A DNA stretch of 64,000 nt from Consotaella salsifontis (GTDB lineage: Bacteria > Pseudomonadota > Alphaproteobacteria > Rhizobiales > Rhizobiaceae). Position 1 is the first letter of the stretch, and each line of letters starts with the position of its first letter. The stretch is from positions 62,001 to 126,000 of the forward strand of contig NZ_FUXL01000011.1 in the NCBI RefSeq assembly GCF_900167365.1, read 5' to 3'. The notes beneath the pieces were generated by a model. That model was not told the DNA's origin. It worked only from the letters and a program-made list of their open reading frames with translations, and searched no databases. A program made the position numbers and the translations under genes. Shown here piece after piece: positions 26,609 to 34,282 of this stretch.

Positions 26609-26638
26609 ACCGCCTCTCCGCCGTTTCTGCCGTCTTTT
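26596..26638 (+). terminator. Hairpin at the left junction, likely terminator for lacI
   Basis: GGCGGAGAGG (26596-26605) pairs with CCTCTCCGCC (26613-26622) around a 7-nt loop, followed by a T-rich run ending TCTTTT. The left arm lies within the att core and the right arm would be element-derived, so the hairpin could have been formed by integration. Confidence 0.5.
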
Positions 26639-26712
26639 CTGTCAATAAGTGCTTGAAGTTGCCAATATAGCCCGTAATGTCGCTTTTACGGTTATGGCAA
26701 CAGGCGAGGAAA

Positions 26713-27921
26713 ATGGGGCGCCACAAGTTGTCGGAGTCCAACCTCCGCAAGCTCGACAAACCTGGCATCTACAGCGATGGCGACGGGCTTTTCATCCGCA
26801 TCCGCAAGGGCGGCTCCCGGCAGTGGTTCTTCATCTTCAAGCGCCACGGCCAGCGCACCGAGATCGGCCTCGGCGGCTACGGGCAAGGAACGGCTCCCGT
26901 CTCGCTGGCGCTGGCGCGGGAGAAGGCCGACGCCATCCGTGCAAAGCTGGCGCGGGGCGATGACCCGAAGACAGAGCGGAAACCGGCTCGCGTCGTGACC
27001 TTCGCCGACTGCATGGAATCTCTGCTTGAAGCGAAGGCGGCCGACTGGACCAACGACAAGCACCGCGCGCAATGGGAGATGACCTTGCGCGAGTATGCCA
27101 AGCCGCTGCACCCGCTCCCGATCGCCGGCATCGTCATCGGCGACGTGAAAGAATGCCTGCTGCCTCACTGGCAGAAGCGGCCAGAGACAGCCGATCGGCT
27201 GCGCTCCCGCATCCAGGCCGTTATTGACTACGGCATCGCCCATGGCTGGCGCACGGCGGGCAATCCGGCGCGATGGAAAGGGCTTCTCGACAAGGTGATG
27301 CCCGCCCGCAAGAAGCTCCAGCGGGGGCACCACGCGGCGCTCGCATATGCCGAGGCGGCGAAGATGATGGCGAAGCTGCGGGAGAGTTCAGGCACGGCGG
27401 CGCGCGCTGTGGAGTTCATCACCTTGACCGCCGCGAGGACTGGCGAAGTGCGAGGCGCAACCTTCGCCGAGATCGACGTGGACGCGAAAACCTGGACCGT
27501 TCCCGGCGAGCGGATGAAGGCGGGCAAGGAACACGTGGTGCCGCTGTCCGACCGGGCGCTCGCCATCGTGGAAGCCATGCGACAGCGGGCGACGGGCGAC
27601 CTGATCTTCGGCGGAGGCGTTGACGGGCGGCCGATATCCGACACGGCGATGACCAAGGCGTTGCGGCTCGCCTCTCCCGACAAGACGGCAACCCTTCACG
27701 GACTGCGCTCGATGTTCAGGGATTGGGCCGGCGAGGAAACCGACTATCCTCGCGAGATCGCCGAATGGTCGCTGGCGCACCATGTCGGCAATGCAGTGGA
27801 ACGGGCCTATCGGCGCGGCGATGCCCTCGACAAACGACGCAAGCTGATGGACGCTTGGGCAGACTATTGCGTGGCCGGTAGCAGCGGGAGTGTTGTTGCC
27901 ATGCGGAGGGTCTCAGCATGA
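26713..27921 (+). CDS. int: P4-type tyrosine site-specific integrase
   Basis: 402 aa. The N-terminal DUF4102-type arm-binding domain (LDKPGIYSDGDGLFIRIRKGG) precedes the core-binding and catalytic domains. Catalytic residues are visible: Arg in TAARTGEVRGATF, His-x-x-Arg in LHGLRSMFRDWAG, His/Tyr region in HHVGNAVERAYRRGD. It integrates the element at the tRNA-Ser end. ATG 26713 has GAGG just upstream; the longer frame starts too far from the family start. The stop overlaps the next gene's start (ATGA). Confidence 0.95.
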   Translation: MGRHKLSESNLRKLDKPGIYSDGDGLFIRIRKGGSRQWFFIFKRHGQRTEIGLGGYGQGTAPVSLALAREKADAIRAKLARGDDPKTERKPARVVTFADCMESLLEAKAADWTNDKHRAQWEMTLREYAKPLHPLPIAGIVIGDVKECLLPHWQKRPETADRLRSRIQAVIDYGIAHGWRTAGNPARWKGLLDKVMPARKKLQRGHHAALAYAEAAKMMAKLRESSGTAARAVEFITLTAARTGEVRGATFAEIDVDAKTWTVPGERMKAGKEHVVPLSDRALAIVEAMRQRATGDLIFGGGVDGRPISDTAMTKALRLASPDKTATLHGLRSMFRDWAGEETDYPREIAEWSLAHHVGNAVERAYRRGDALDKRRKLMDAWADYCVAGSSGSVVAMRRVSA

Positions 27922-28661
27922 ACGAGTGGGGAACTCCGCCCTGGCGCGACCTAGACGAGTATGGATATTACAACGGATGGTCGGACGATCGGTGGCGGTG
28001 GGAATTTCTGCGCCGCCGTCCCGAATACCGCGCGGAGTTTGAGGCTCTTGCCGCGCCCTACCGCGCGGAATTCGTTTGGTCTCCCAAGATCGCGTTGGCC
28101 GAGGCGGTTGTCAGCGGCCTCATTGTTCCGAAAGAGGAACTAGCGATCTTCTCCGATGAGGAAATGACACGCCTAGCCGCCATAGCTTTCAGTGATCCCG
28201 AAGGACCCGGATTTACTGTGTCGGCAGCCGATCCGGGAAAATATGGGCTCTATTCATTGCTCAATCCTGCTATCGGGGATCAGGAGTTGTGGCTCAAATT
28301 CGAGGAATATGACGGCTTCAACTTCTTCGTTGATGATGAACGTGACGAAGGGCAGTTGGCCGTCACATTTGATCTGCGAATGCCGATCGACCTCCAGTTG
28401 CAGAAGGCGCGCGAGTATCTGCTTGATGAGCAATACCGCTATCAGAATCCCGACGATGAGGATGCTCCCATTAAGAAGGAACGGGAGCGCCGCAACGGCC
28501 GAATTGAAGCCCTAAGGGCCATTGACGCCAAAGAGCAGGAACCCGCGATTGTCTTGCGCGAGATGGGTGAAGTCTTGTGGCCGGGTCAGGAGAAGGCACC
28601 GTCCCGAGCGGCAGAGGCATATGCGCGAGGGTGCCGTTTACGGGATAGGTGCCGAGCTTAA
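27918..28661 (+). CDS. Uncharacterised element protein with DUF6499-like N-terminus
   Basis: 247 aa, starting within the integrase stop. The first ~50 residues (YGYYNGWSDDRWRWEFLRRR, PEYRAEF) resemble the short WEFLRRNPxYR domain found at the start of proteins in rhizobial integrative elements. The rest is acidic and I do not recognise it; the C-terminal third is charged and helical (KKERERRNGRIEALRAI). Bases 28080-28560 look more AT-rich than the neighbouring genes, suggesting a different origin. No catalytic motif seen. Confidence 0.6.
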   Translation: MNEWGTPPWRDLDEYGYYNGWSDDRWRWEFLRRRPEYRAEFEALAAPYRAEFVWSPKIALAEAVVSGLIVPKEELAIFSDEEMTRLAAIAFSDPEGPGFTVSAADPGKYGLYSLLNPAIGDQELWLKFEEYDGFNFFVDDERDEGQLAVTFDLRMPIDLQLQKAREYLLDEQYRYQNPDDEDAPIKKERERRNGRIEALRAIDAKEQEPAIVLREMGEVLWPGQEKAPSRAAEAYARGCRLRDRCRA

Positions 28662-28755
28662 CTCGGAAAGACCAGAAGGATTTCCGTGCATATTGATGAT
28701 GCCGTTCAACTAGAGCGGCTTAGTCAAACAGGTCGCTCGACATACGGAGCGGCAA

Positions 28756-28959
28756 ATGACCGACACCCCCCACCTAATCAGTCTCAATGATGCCTGCCGG
28801 CTGACTTCTCTCAGCCGTACCGCCATCAACCGTTGGCGTGCTCAAGGTAAGTTTCCGCCTGCTGTACCTCTTGGCGATAAGCGCATTGCCTTCATCCGCA
28901 GCGAAGTTGAGCAATGGATCGCCGACCGCATCGCTGCGGCTCGCGGGAGGGCAGCATGA
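28756..28959 (+). CDS. alpA: AlpA-family helix-turn-helix regulator
   Basis: 67 aa, the usual AlpA/MerR-like HTH size. The DNA-binding helix region is LNDACRLTSLSRTAINRW, followed by the KFPPAVPLGDKRIAFIRSEV wing and EQWIADRI. AlpA-type proteins control excision and transcription in P4-like elements and are a hallmark of Gram-negative PICIs. Its stop overlaps the next start (ATGA). Upstream 94 nt (28662-28755) probably hold its promoter. Confidence 0.88.
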   Translation: MTDTPHLISLNDACRLTSLSRTAINRWRAQGKFPPAVPLGDKRIAFIRSEVEQWIADRIAAARGRAA

Positions 28960-29312
28960 CCTCTTGCACGAGAAACCCCGCCGCGCTGGCAGGCGCTGAC
29001 GGGGCTGATGTCGAAGCCGTTGGCAAGGCAATCGATACCCTGGACGATAGCGCACCGCGCCTTTCTCCACAAGCGAAGTGGAATTGCTCTAATCCGAAAG
29101 CAATGTGGGCGCACGCCGCACTGCGCTCCGCGCTCCGCAAAGGTTTAATCGAGCGCGGGCCGTGCGAAGTCTGTGGCGCGGTTCACGGCGAAGACGATGC
29201 CGTCATCCACGGCCACCACGAGGATTACGAAAAGCCGCTGGCTGTAAGGTGGCTGTGCCGCCTTCATCATCGCCAGTTGCACGCGGCCGACCGTGATCGG
29301 GAGGTTGCATGA
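28956..29312 (+). CDS. Small putative zinc-binding, HNH-like protein
   Basis: 118 aa from ATG 28956, which overlaps the alpA stop. The C-terminal half has a CxxC...HxHH...CxxHH pattern: CEVCGAVHGEDD, HGHHEDYEKP and LCRLHHRQLH, which could fold as a degenerate HNH/zinc knuckle common in phage genomes. The N-terminal half is not recognised. Nuclease activity cannot be claimed because a full betabetaalpha-metal motif is not certain. Confidence 0.6.
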   Translation: MTSCTRNPAALAGADGADVEAVGKAIDTLDDSAPRLSPQAKWNCSNPKAMWAHAALRSALRKGLIERGPCEVCGAVHGEDDAVIHGHHEDYEKPLAVRWLCRLHHRQLHAADRDREVA

Positions 29313-29707
29313 TGGTGGCGCCGAACACCGACCAGAACCGCCGCGCCCGCCTGGAAGCGGCAATCGAGATCGCCATCGCCCTGTTGGACGCGGCCGACGC
29401 CGACCCTGACCTTGAATCAAACGGCGACGATGAACCCCATCTCGGCTGGACAAGCGGCGGGCCGAATTGGAACGACCGCCTGACTGACGACCGTGAACAG
29501 GACGTCGGAGACGAGGGCGAACCGGACGAGGATCGGGAACACTCGCTCGGCTGGACCGAGGCCATAGACCAGCAACAGGCCATGCGGCGCGACGGCTGGA
29601 ATCTGGACGAAGGCGAGCCGTCTCTCGGTTGGACGACGGATGGCGAAATCGGCGTTTGTGATGATGGCGAGGCCGATGCTGAACTCTCGCGGGAGGACGG
29701 CGAATGA
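29309..29707 (+). CDS. Acidic protein with LGWT repeats
   Basis: 132 aa (ATG 29309 or 29312) behind GGGAGG. After an N-terminal helix (RLEAAIEIAIALLDAADA) it carries three copies of an acidic LGWT repeat: DDEPHLGWT, DREHSLGWTE and EGEPSLGWTT. Similar EPSLGW repeats occur in hypothetical proteins of rhizobial prophages and islands; no function is known to me. Very acidic overall. Overlaps neighbours on both sides. Confidence 0.7.
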   Translation: MMVAPNTDQNRRARLEAAIEIAIALLDAADADPDLESNGDDEPHLGWTSGGPNWNDRLTDDREQDVGDEGEPDEDREHSLGWTEAIDQQQAMRRDGWNLDEGEPSLGWTTDGEIGVCDDGEADAELSREDGE

Positions 29708-29949
29708 GCGGCCCTCGCGATCTGCGGCGCGGCCGCAAGCCCTTCGAGCGGCCTTGTGATCCGAAAGAGGTGATTGGCGACAAGAGCTACTTCACCTTCG
29801 AGCCGTTCGGACAGGGCTTCGCGCTGAACGTCCATCGGCGCGGCTATCCGGTGCAAACCATCCTTGTGAAGACCGAGGGTGAATTGAACCGGGAGCGGCG
29901 CCGGCTTTCGGATGAAGGGCTAATCGGCCTCAATAGGGGGGCGATTTGA
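29704..29949 (+). CDS. Hypothetical protein, 81 aa
   Basis: Not recognised. Basic N-terminus (RDLRRGRKPFERP), a likely beta-rich middle (YFTFEPFGQGFALNVHRRGY) and a helical end. It starts in an ATGA overlap with the LGWT-repeat gene and its stop overlaps the TTG start of the replication gene, so it is translated as part of the early cassette. Coding status is supported by that tight coupling. Confidence 0.6.
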   Translation: MSGPRDLRRGRKPFERPCDPKEVIGDKSYFTFEPFGQGFALNVHRRGYPVQTILVKTEGELNRERRRLSDEGLIGLNRGAI

Positions 29950-30671
29950 GCCGGAAGGGCAAGGCAACGCGCGAGAGTTGGGACGCGGTTCCTGATGGCG
30001 CATTCGTCGGCGTGGCGAAAGCCACGCTGAAGGAACCCGCCTGGAAGGCCATGAGCTACGGCGCCCGCTGCCTCTATTTCTGCCTCAAGAGCTATTTCAA
30101 CGGCCGGAATAACGGGCGCATTTTCCTATCGGTGCGGCGAGCCGCTGACGAACTCGGCGCCGGGCCGACATCCATTGAGAGATGGTTCAAGGAGTTGCAG
30201 GACTTCGGTTGGATTCGTCCGACCGAGGTCGGCCACCTGGGCGTTGATGGGCAGGGCAAGGCGACGTGCTGGCGTCTGACCGAGATCGGCTTCATGGGCC
30301 AACAGCCGACACGAGACTATCGGCAGTGGCAGGCCCAAGAAAAAAAGCCCGTCCCCAAAATAGGGGAAACTGTCCCCAAAATAGGGACACCATCCCCCCA
30401 AAATAAGGACACCTGTCCCCAAAATGAGGACAGTTTAGGCCCTTTTCAGGCGTCTGACTGTCCCCAAAATGAGTACACAGTACTATTACCATCTAGGGTG
30501 GGCGGTAGGGAGGATGATGATACCTCTGCTACTCTCACCAAGACCTCAAGGATACCGGGCGGCGTTTTGTCTGACGCGTCGGACATTTCAACGCGAGAGT
30601 GGCTGTCGGCCTCTGGAGATGAGGACGACGAAGCGGCGGAATACGAGTCGAAGTGGAACTCGGACCAATAG
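29946..30671 (+). CDS. Winged-helix replication initiator (lambda O-like) with origin iterons inside the gene
   Basis: 241 aa starting at TTG in a TTGA overlap. Residues ~15-105 look like a winged-helix DNA-binding domain (MSYGARCLYFCLKSYFNG, SVRRAADELGAGPTSIERWF, LQDFGWIRPTEVGH). Residues ~135-178 are encoded by five iterons (30352-30477), so the protein contains VPKIG and PQN(K/E)(D/Y) repeats. The acidic C-terminus is where a helicase partner might bind. Lambda O protein has the same plan: N-terminal winged helix, origin within its own gene. No helicase-loader or primase gene follows, so the host or helper must supply these. Confidence 0.7.
   Translation: MSRKGKATRESWDAVPDGAFVGVAKATLKEPAWKAMSYGARCLYFCLKSYFNGRNNGRIFLSVRRAADELGAGPTSIERWFKELQDFGWIRPTEVGHLGVDGQGKATCWRLTEIGFMGQQPTRDYRQWQAQEKKPVPKIGETVPKIGTPSPQNKDTCPQNEDSLGPFQASDCPQNEYTVLLPSRVGGREDDDTSATLTKTSRIPGGVLSDASDISTREWLSASGDEDDEAAEYESKWNSDQ
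30352..30477 (+). repeat. Five iterons forming a probable replication origin (lambda ori-like)
   Basis: Copies begin at 30352, 30371, 30393, 30414 and 30459. The consensus TGTCCCCAAAATRRGGACA is itself a hyphenated inverted repeat (TGTCC/GGACA). The TCCCC cores are 21, 20, 23 and 45 nt apart, about two helical turns (the last gap is two units). The DNA repeat is read in two different frames (VPKIG in copies 1-2, PQNK/PQNE in copies 3-5), so selection acts on DNA, not protein. Lambda ori iterons (TCCCTCAAAACGAGGGA) have the same architecture. Confidence 0.8.
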
Positions 30672-30690
30672 GACTATGATCTTAGTTCTC

Positions 30691-30719
30691 TTGCAAAAAT
30701 AGGATGAAAAGCCTATAAG
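30691..30719 (+). promoter_or_regulatory. Predicted promoter of the head/packaging operon
   Basis: TTGCAA (30691-30696), a 17-nt spacer, then TATAAG (30714-30719), in an AT-rich 74-nt gap between the replication gene and the head-closure gene. It is the only noticeable gap in the right half of the element, so it probably drives all genes to the tRNA. Sequence prediction only. Confidence 0.55.
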
Positions 30720-30745
30720 CTTCGCAGTGGCCACGCGAGGCGAGT

Positions 30746-31105
30746 ATGAGTTCAATCCTCGAAGGCGAATTGGCTGAACTGGTGACGGATGCGCTGACCG
30801 ACGCGAACGTCCCGCGCGATATCGTCGTGACGCGCACCCTGCCGGGAAATCCCTACGATCCCGATGGCGGATCGGGCGGCACTGCCGACTACGTGGGCAA
30901 GGGCTGGGTGGAGAACTACGCGGATGCCGACCGCGACGGCGCGTTGATCGGTATCAGCGACGTTCGCGTGATCATCCTCACCACCACCATCGCCATCGCA
31001 CCCTCGGAGGCCGACAGCGTGACCGTGGGAGGCGAGACCTATCAGGTGATCAATGCCGCCCGCGATGCCAGTGGCGCGCTCTACGAGCTTCAGGCGAGGC
31101 GCTGA
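30746..31105 (+). CDS. Putative head closure/head-tail joining protein
   Basis: 119 aa. The C-terminal half has the pattern of phage head-closure proteins: IAIAPSEADSVTVGGETYQVIN and ALYELQARR. The middle GDxV..GxxYxV-like strand pair is typical of SPP1 gp16-type closures. It lies directly before the terminase block rather than after the portal. Such a protein would sit beneath the portal and accept a tail, which in this element must come from elsewhere. Family assignment is by pattern, not alignment. Confidence 0.6.
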   Translation: MSSILEGELAELVTDALTDANVPRDIVVTRTLPGNPYDPDGGSGGTADYVGKGWVENYADADRDGALIGISDVRVIILTTTIAIAPSEADSVTVGGETYQVINAARDASGALYELQARR

Positions 31106-31203
31106 TGGGCGATCTGGTCCCAATGCCGGGCAGTTGGGGGGAGACGGCGCACGCGGAGCGGGGGTTTCTCTTTCTCGCTCGCAGGTTCGGGGGGTGGTCA
31201 TGA
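31105..31203 (+). CDS. 32-codon ORF coupled to terminase
   Basis: A short frame (MGDLVPMPGSWGE, then ERGFLFLARRFGGWS) whose start overlaps the head-closure stop by one base (TGATG) and whose stop overlaps the terminase ATG (ATGA). It occupies the position where a small terminase subunit would be expected but is far too short for one. It may be a leader peptide coupling translation, or a real micro-protein. Confidence 0.5.
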   Translation: MGDLVPMPGSWGETAHAERGFLFLARRFGGWS

Positions 31204-32714
31204 CCCCGGCGACCCGTGCCATCCGCTTCATTGAGGGCCTGGAGGTGCCGACAGGGGCGCTTTCGGGCAAGCCGTTGAAGCTCGCACCCTATCAGAAGCA
31301 ATTCCTCCGGGGCGCCCTGGCGAAGGGAATTTCGATCGGCGTCCTTTCGGTGGCGCGGGGCGGCGGAAAGTCGGCCCTGACGGCTGGCGTTGCCCTTGGG
31401 CACCTTCTCGGCGAGATCGACCCGCAGCCTCGGCGGGAATGTCTGGTCGCCGCGCGGACGCGAGATCAGGGGCGCATCGTCTGGGACTATGTGACCGGGC
31501 TCGCTCGCACCCTGCCGGAGGACGTGCAGAAGCGGTTGACCTTCCGCCGGGCGCCCCGCCTCGAAATCGAATACGAGTCAGACGACGGCCCGCACCTCAT
31601 TCGCGTTCTGGCGGCCGATGGCAAGAACGCCCTGGGCACATCGCCCTCGCTGGTTATCTGCGACGAACGCGGCAACTGGGATCGGGACAAGGGCGATGCG
31701 TTGGAACACGCCCTTTCGTCCGGCTGCGGCAAGCGTGGCGGCCGGATGCTTCTCATCTCAACGAGCGCGCCCGACGATTCGCATCCGTTCTCCCGATGGC
31801 TGGACGATGATCAGCCGGGCGTCTATCGGCAGGAGCACAAGGCCGACGACGGTTGCGCTCCAGACGACGTGGAGCAAATCCGCAAGGCGAATCCCGGCGC
31901 GGCCTATGGCGTCGGTGCCTCGATCGAATGGTTGACCGCGCAAGCCCGGCGCGCCGTCGATCGCGGCGGCTCCGCACTCACTTCCTGGCGCCTCTACAAT
32001 CTCAATCAGCGTGTTGCCGGCGAGGACCGCGACGTTGTTCTGACCACCGATCAATGGCTCGCCTGCGAAGCGTCGGAGCTGCCGCCGCGCGCCGGGCCTG
32101 TGGTTGTCGGGATCGACCTCGGCGGCTCGGCGAGCATGACGGCGGCGAGCTACTATTGGTTTGAGAGCGGGCGGCTCGAAGCCATCGGCTGGTTTCCTTC
32201 GCATCCCTCGCTTCTCAATCGCGGACAGGTGGACGGCGTGAAGGACCGCTACGTCCAGATGCGCGGCCGTGGCGAGCTGTTCACCCTCGGCGCTCAGACC
32301 GTCCCCGTCGCCGAATGGCTGGTGGAGGCCATGCGCCATGTCGAGGGCGAGCAAATCGCCGCGCTGGTCATGGACCGCTACAAACAGGCGGAACTCGGCG
32401 AGGCGATCGATAAGGCCGGCATCCGGGCGCCGATCGTCTGGCGCGGCATGGGATGGAAAGACGGTTCGGAGGATATCGAGCGTTTCCGGCGCGCCTGCTT
32501 CGACCGGCTGGTGAAGACGACGCCCTCGCTGCTGCTGCGCTCGGCATTCAGCGAGGCCGTCGTTTTGATAGATCCGGCTTCGAACGCGAAGTTGGCGAAG
32601 GGGCGCTCGCTCGGCAGGATCGACGCGGCGGCATCCACCATCCTCGCCGTCGCCGAAGGCGCCCGCCGCACGGCCCGCCCCGTCCGAACGAAGAGGGCGC
32701 CGGTATGGGCATGA
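31200..32714 (+). CDS. terL: Terminase large subunit (HK97/lambdoid type)
   Basis: 504 aa from ATG 31200, which overlaps the small upstream ORF. ATPase part: PYQKQFLRGALAKG adenine motif, Walker A-like SVARGGGKSAL (~50-60), Walker B-like SLVICDERGNW (~153-163), then STSAPDDSHPF. Nuclease part: VGIDLGGSASMTA (~303-315), ALVMDRYKQAEL and GRIDAAASTI with the acidic residues expected of the RNase H-fold domain. It pumps DNA into the element's own capsid. No separate small terminase was recognised. The HNH gene overlaps its 3' end by 10 nt. Confidence 0.93.
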   Translation: MTPATRAIRFIEGLEVPTGALSGKPLKLAPYQKQFLRGALAKGISIGVLSVARGGGKSALTAGVALGHLLGEIDPQPRRECLVAARTRDQGRIVWDYVTGLARTLPEDVQKRLTFRRAPRLEIEYESDDGPHLIRVLAADGKNALGTSPSLVICDERGNWDRDKGDALEHALSSGCGKRGGRMLLISTSAPDDSHPFSRWLDDDQPGVYRQEHKADDGCAPDDVEQIRKANPGAAYGVGASIEWLTAQARRAVDRGGSALTSWRLYNLNQRVAGEDRDVVLTTDQWLACEASELPPRAGPVVVGIDLGGSASMTAASYYWFESGRLEAIGWFPSHPSLLNRGQVDGVKDRYVQMRGRGELFTLGAQTVPVAEWLVEAMRHVEGEQIAALVMDRYKQAELGEAIDKAGIRAPIVWRGMGWKDGSEDIERFRRACFDRLVKTTPSLLLRSAFSEAVVLIDPASNAKLAKGRSLGRIDAAASTILAVAEGARRTARPVRTKRAPVWA

Positions 32715-33019
32715 CCTACGACCGGGCCGGCGCCGCGATCTATCGCACCCCGCGATGGAAGGCCGTCCGATATCTCGCGAAGCGGCGCGACGGCTTCCGG
32801 TGCGCCGAGTGCGGCGCCGCTGGCCGGCTCGAAGTCCATCACGTCAAGCGCGTCAAGACGCATCCCGACCTCGCCTATTCCCTCGAAAACCTGCTGACCT
32901 TGTGTGTGTCGTGTCACGCGAAAGTAACGGCCGAAGAAACCGGCATATCCCCCCTGTCGCCAGCAAGGAAAGCCTGGCGCGACCTGCTTGAAAAGGAACC
33001 ACCATGCTTGAATCCGTGA
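32705..33019 (+). CDS. HNH endonuclease of the packaging module
   Basis: 104 aa. YLAKRRDGFRCAECGAAG and LEVHHVKRVKTHPDLAYSLEN with LLTLCVSCHAKVTA give the two CxxC zinc pairs and the HH...N...H betabetaalpha-metal core. HK97-type phages carry such an HNH protein next to terminase, where it is needed for cos cleavage and packaging; this gene overlaps terL by 10 nt and the capsid gene by 16 nt. ATG 32711 is an alternative start. Confidence 0.92.
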   Translation: MGMTYDRAGAAIYRTPRWKAVRYLAKRRDGFRCAECGAAGRLEVHHVKRVKTHPDLAYSLENLLTLCVSCHAKVTAEETGISPLSPARKAWRDLLEKEPPCLNP

Positions 33020-34281
33020 AGATCGCTCGGCGACAGTCCGAGATTCGTCAGGCCCTTGCGGGGCTGGTCGGGAAGTCGGACCCGAGCGAGGATGAAACCC
33101 GCTCGATGGAAACCCTGGATGCGGAATATCGGAGCAATGAAATCCGGTATCGCGGCGCGCTGATCGCCGAGGATGCCGAGCGCCGGGAAGCCAAAGACGA
33201 TCTGGAAACCCGTTCGGAGCGCGACTTCGCCGAGCTGATCAACCGTTTCGAGCTGCGGCAGGTGGCGCTTGCCCTGGACGAAGGGCGGCAGCTCGACGGT
33301 GCGACCGCCGAAGTGGTGCAGGAGATGCGTTCGCAGGGCGGCTATCGCGGTGTTCCGGTGCCGTGGGCGGCGCTCGAAAGGCGAGCCGGCGAGACCGTCG
33401 CGGCGGGCGTGCCCGATCCGATCCAGACGCGGCCGATCATCGATCGCCTGTTCCCCGACAGCGTGGCGGCGCGCATGGGTGCGCAGATGATCAACATCGA
33501 TTCCGGCGCCATCGAATGGCCGGTGGTGACGAGCGCCGTTTCGGCGGGCTGGGCCTCCGGCGAGACCGCGAACGTCGCCGGGCCAACCGCCTTCACCACG
33601 ACCGACCGGCCGATGAAGCCCGACCACAACCTCGGCATTCAGATGCGGCTGACCCGCAAGACGCTGAAGCAGTCCGGGGCGGCGCTGGAACAGGCGGTTC
33701 GCCGCGACATGAACGGCGCCATCGCGACCGAGCTGGACCGGGCAATCTTCCTCGGCACCGGGGCGGATGGCGAACCGCTCGGCGTCATCACCGGGGCGGC
33801 GACCTACGGCATCACGTCAACCGATGACACGCTGAACCTCGCGACCTGGGGCGCCTTCCGTTCGGCTGTGGTGCGGTTCATGACCGGCAACACCGCCGGC
33901 TCGCCGTCTGCCGTGCGGGCGCTCATTCGTCCCGAGCTGTGGGCCGTGCTGGACGGCGCTGCAATCGAGCCGCTGAATGAAACCGAGTGGGATCGGCTGC
34001 TCCGCAACATCCCGGCGGGCAACATCGCCATGAGCGCGAACGCCTTGGCCGATCCGACGGGCGATCCGCTCGAAACCGAATCCCTGCTGACCACGGCGGC
34101 GGGCGGCGTCTCGCCGATCTTCGTCGGCGCATGGGGCGGCGTGGACATGATCCGCGATCCCTATTCGGACGCTCAGTCGGGCGGGCTGCGGATCACGGCG
34201 TTGACCACGGTTGACGTGACGGTGGCGCGGCCGTCTCAGCTCCAGTTGATCATCGGCATCAAGCTCGAACTGGCGGCGTAA
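33004..34281 (+). CDS. HK97-family major capsid protein
   Basis: 425 aa. Residues ~1-100 are a charged helical scaffold (delta) domain (ARRQSEIRQALAGLVG, ERREAKDDLETRSERDF), normally cut off by the prohead protease. The HK97 fold follows: DRLFPDSVAARMGAQMI, RKTLKQSGAALEQAVRRDM, TELDRAIFLGTGADGEPLGVI and the P-domain end MIRDPYSDAQSGGLRITAL. Length and features look intact. Upstream of its protease, the reverse of the usual portal-protease-capsid order. Confidence 0.94.
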   Translation: MLESVKIARRQSEIRQALAGLVGKSDPSEDETRSMETLDAEYRSNEIRYRGALIAEDAERREAKDDLETRSERDFAELINRFELRQVALALDEGRQLDGATAEVVQEMRSQGGYRGVPVPWAALERRAGETVAAGVPDPIQTRPIIDRLFPDSVAARMGAQMINIDSGAIEWPVVTSAVSAGWASGETANVAGPTAFTTTDRPMKPDHNLGIQMRLTRKTLKQSGAALEQAVRRDMNGAIATELDRAIFLGTGADGEPLGVITGAATYGITSTDDTLNLATWGAFRSAVVRFMTGNTAGSPSAVRALIRPELWAVLDGAAIEPLNETEWDRLLRNIPAGNIAMSANALADPTGDPLETESLLTTAAGGVSPIFVGAWGGVDMIRDPYSDAQSGGLRITALTTVDVTVARPSQLQLIIGIKLELAA

Positions 34282-34282
34282 G

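Noticed and set aside
30352-30477. CRISPR-like repeat array
   Set aside because: Unit period is only ~21 nt, repeats are imperfect palindromes without spacers of constant length, and the array lies within a coding gene; iterons fit better.
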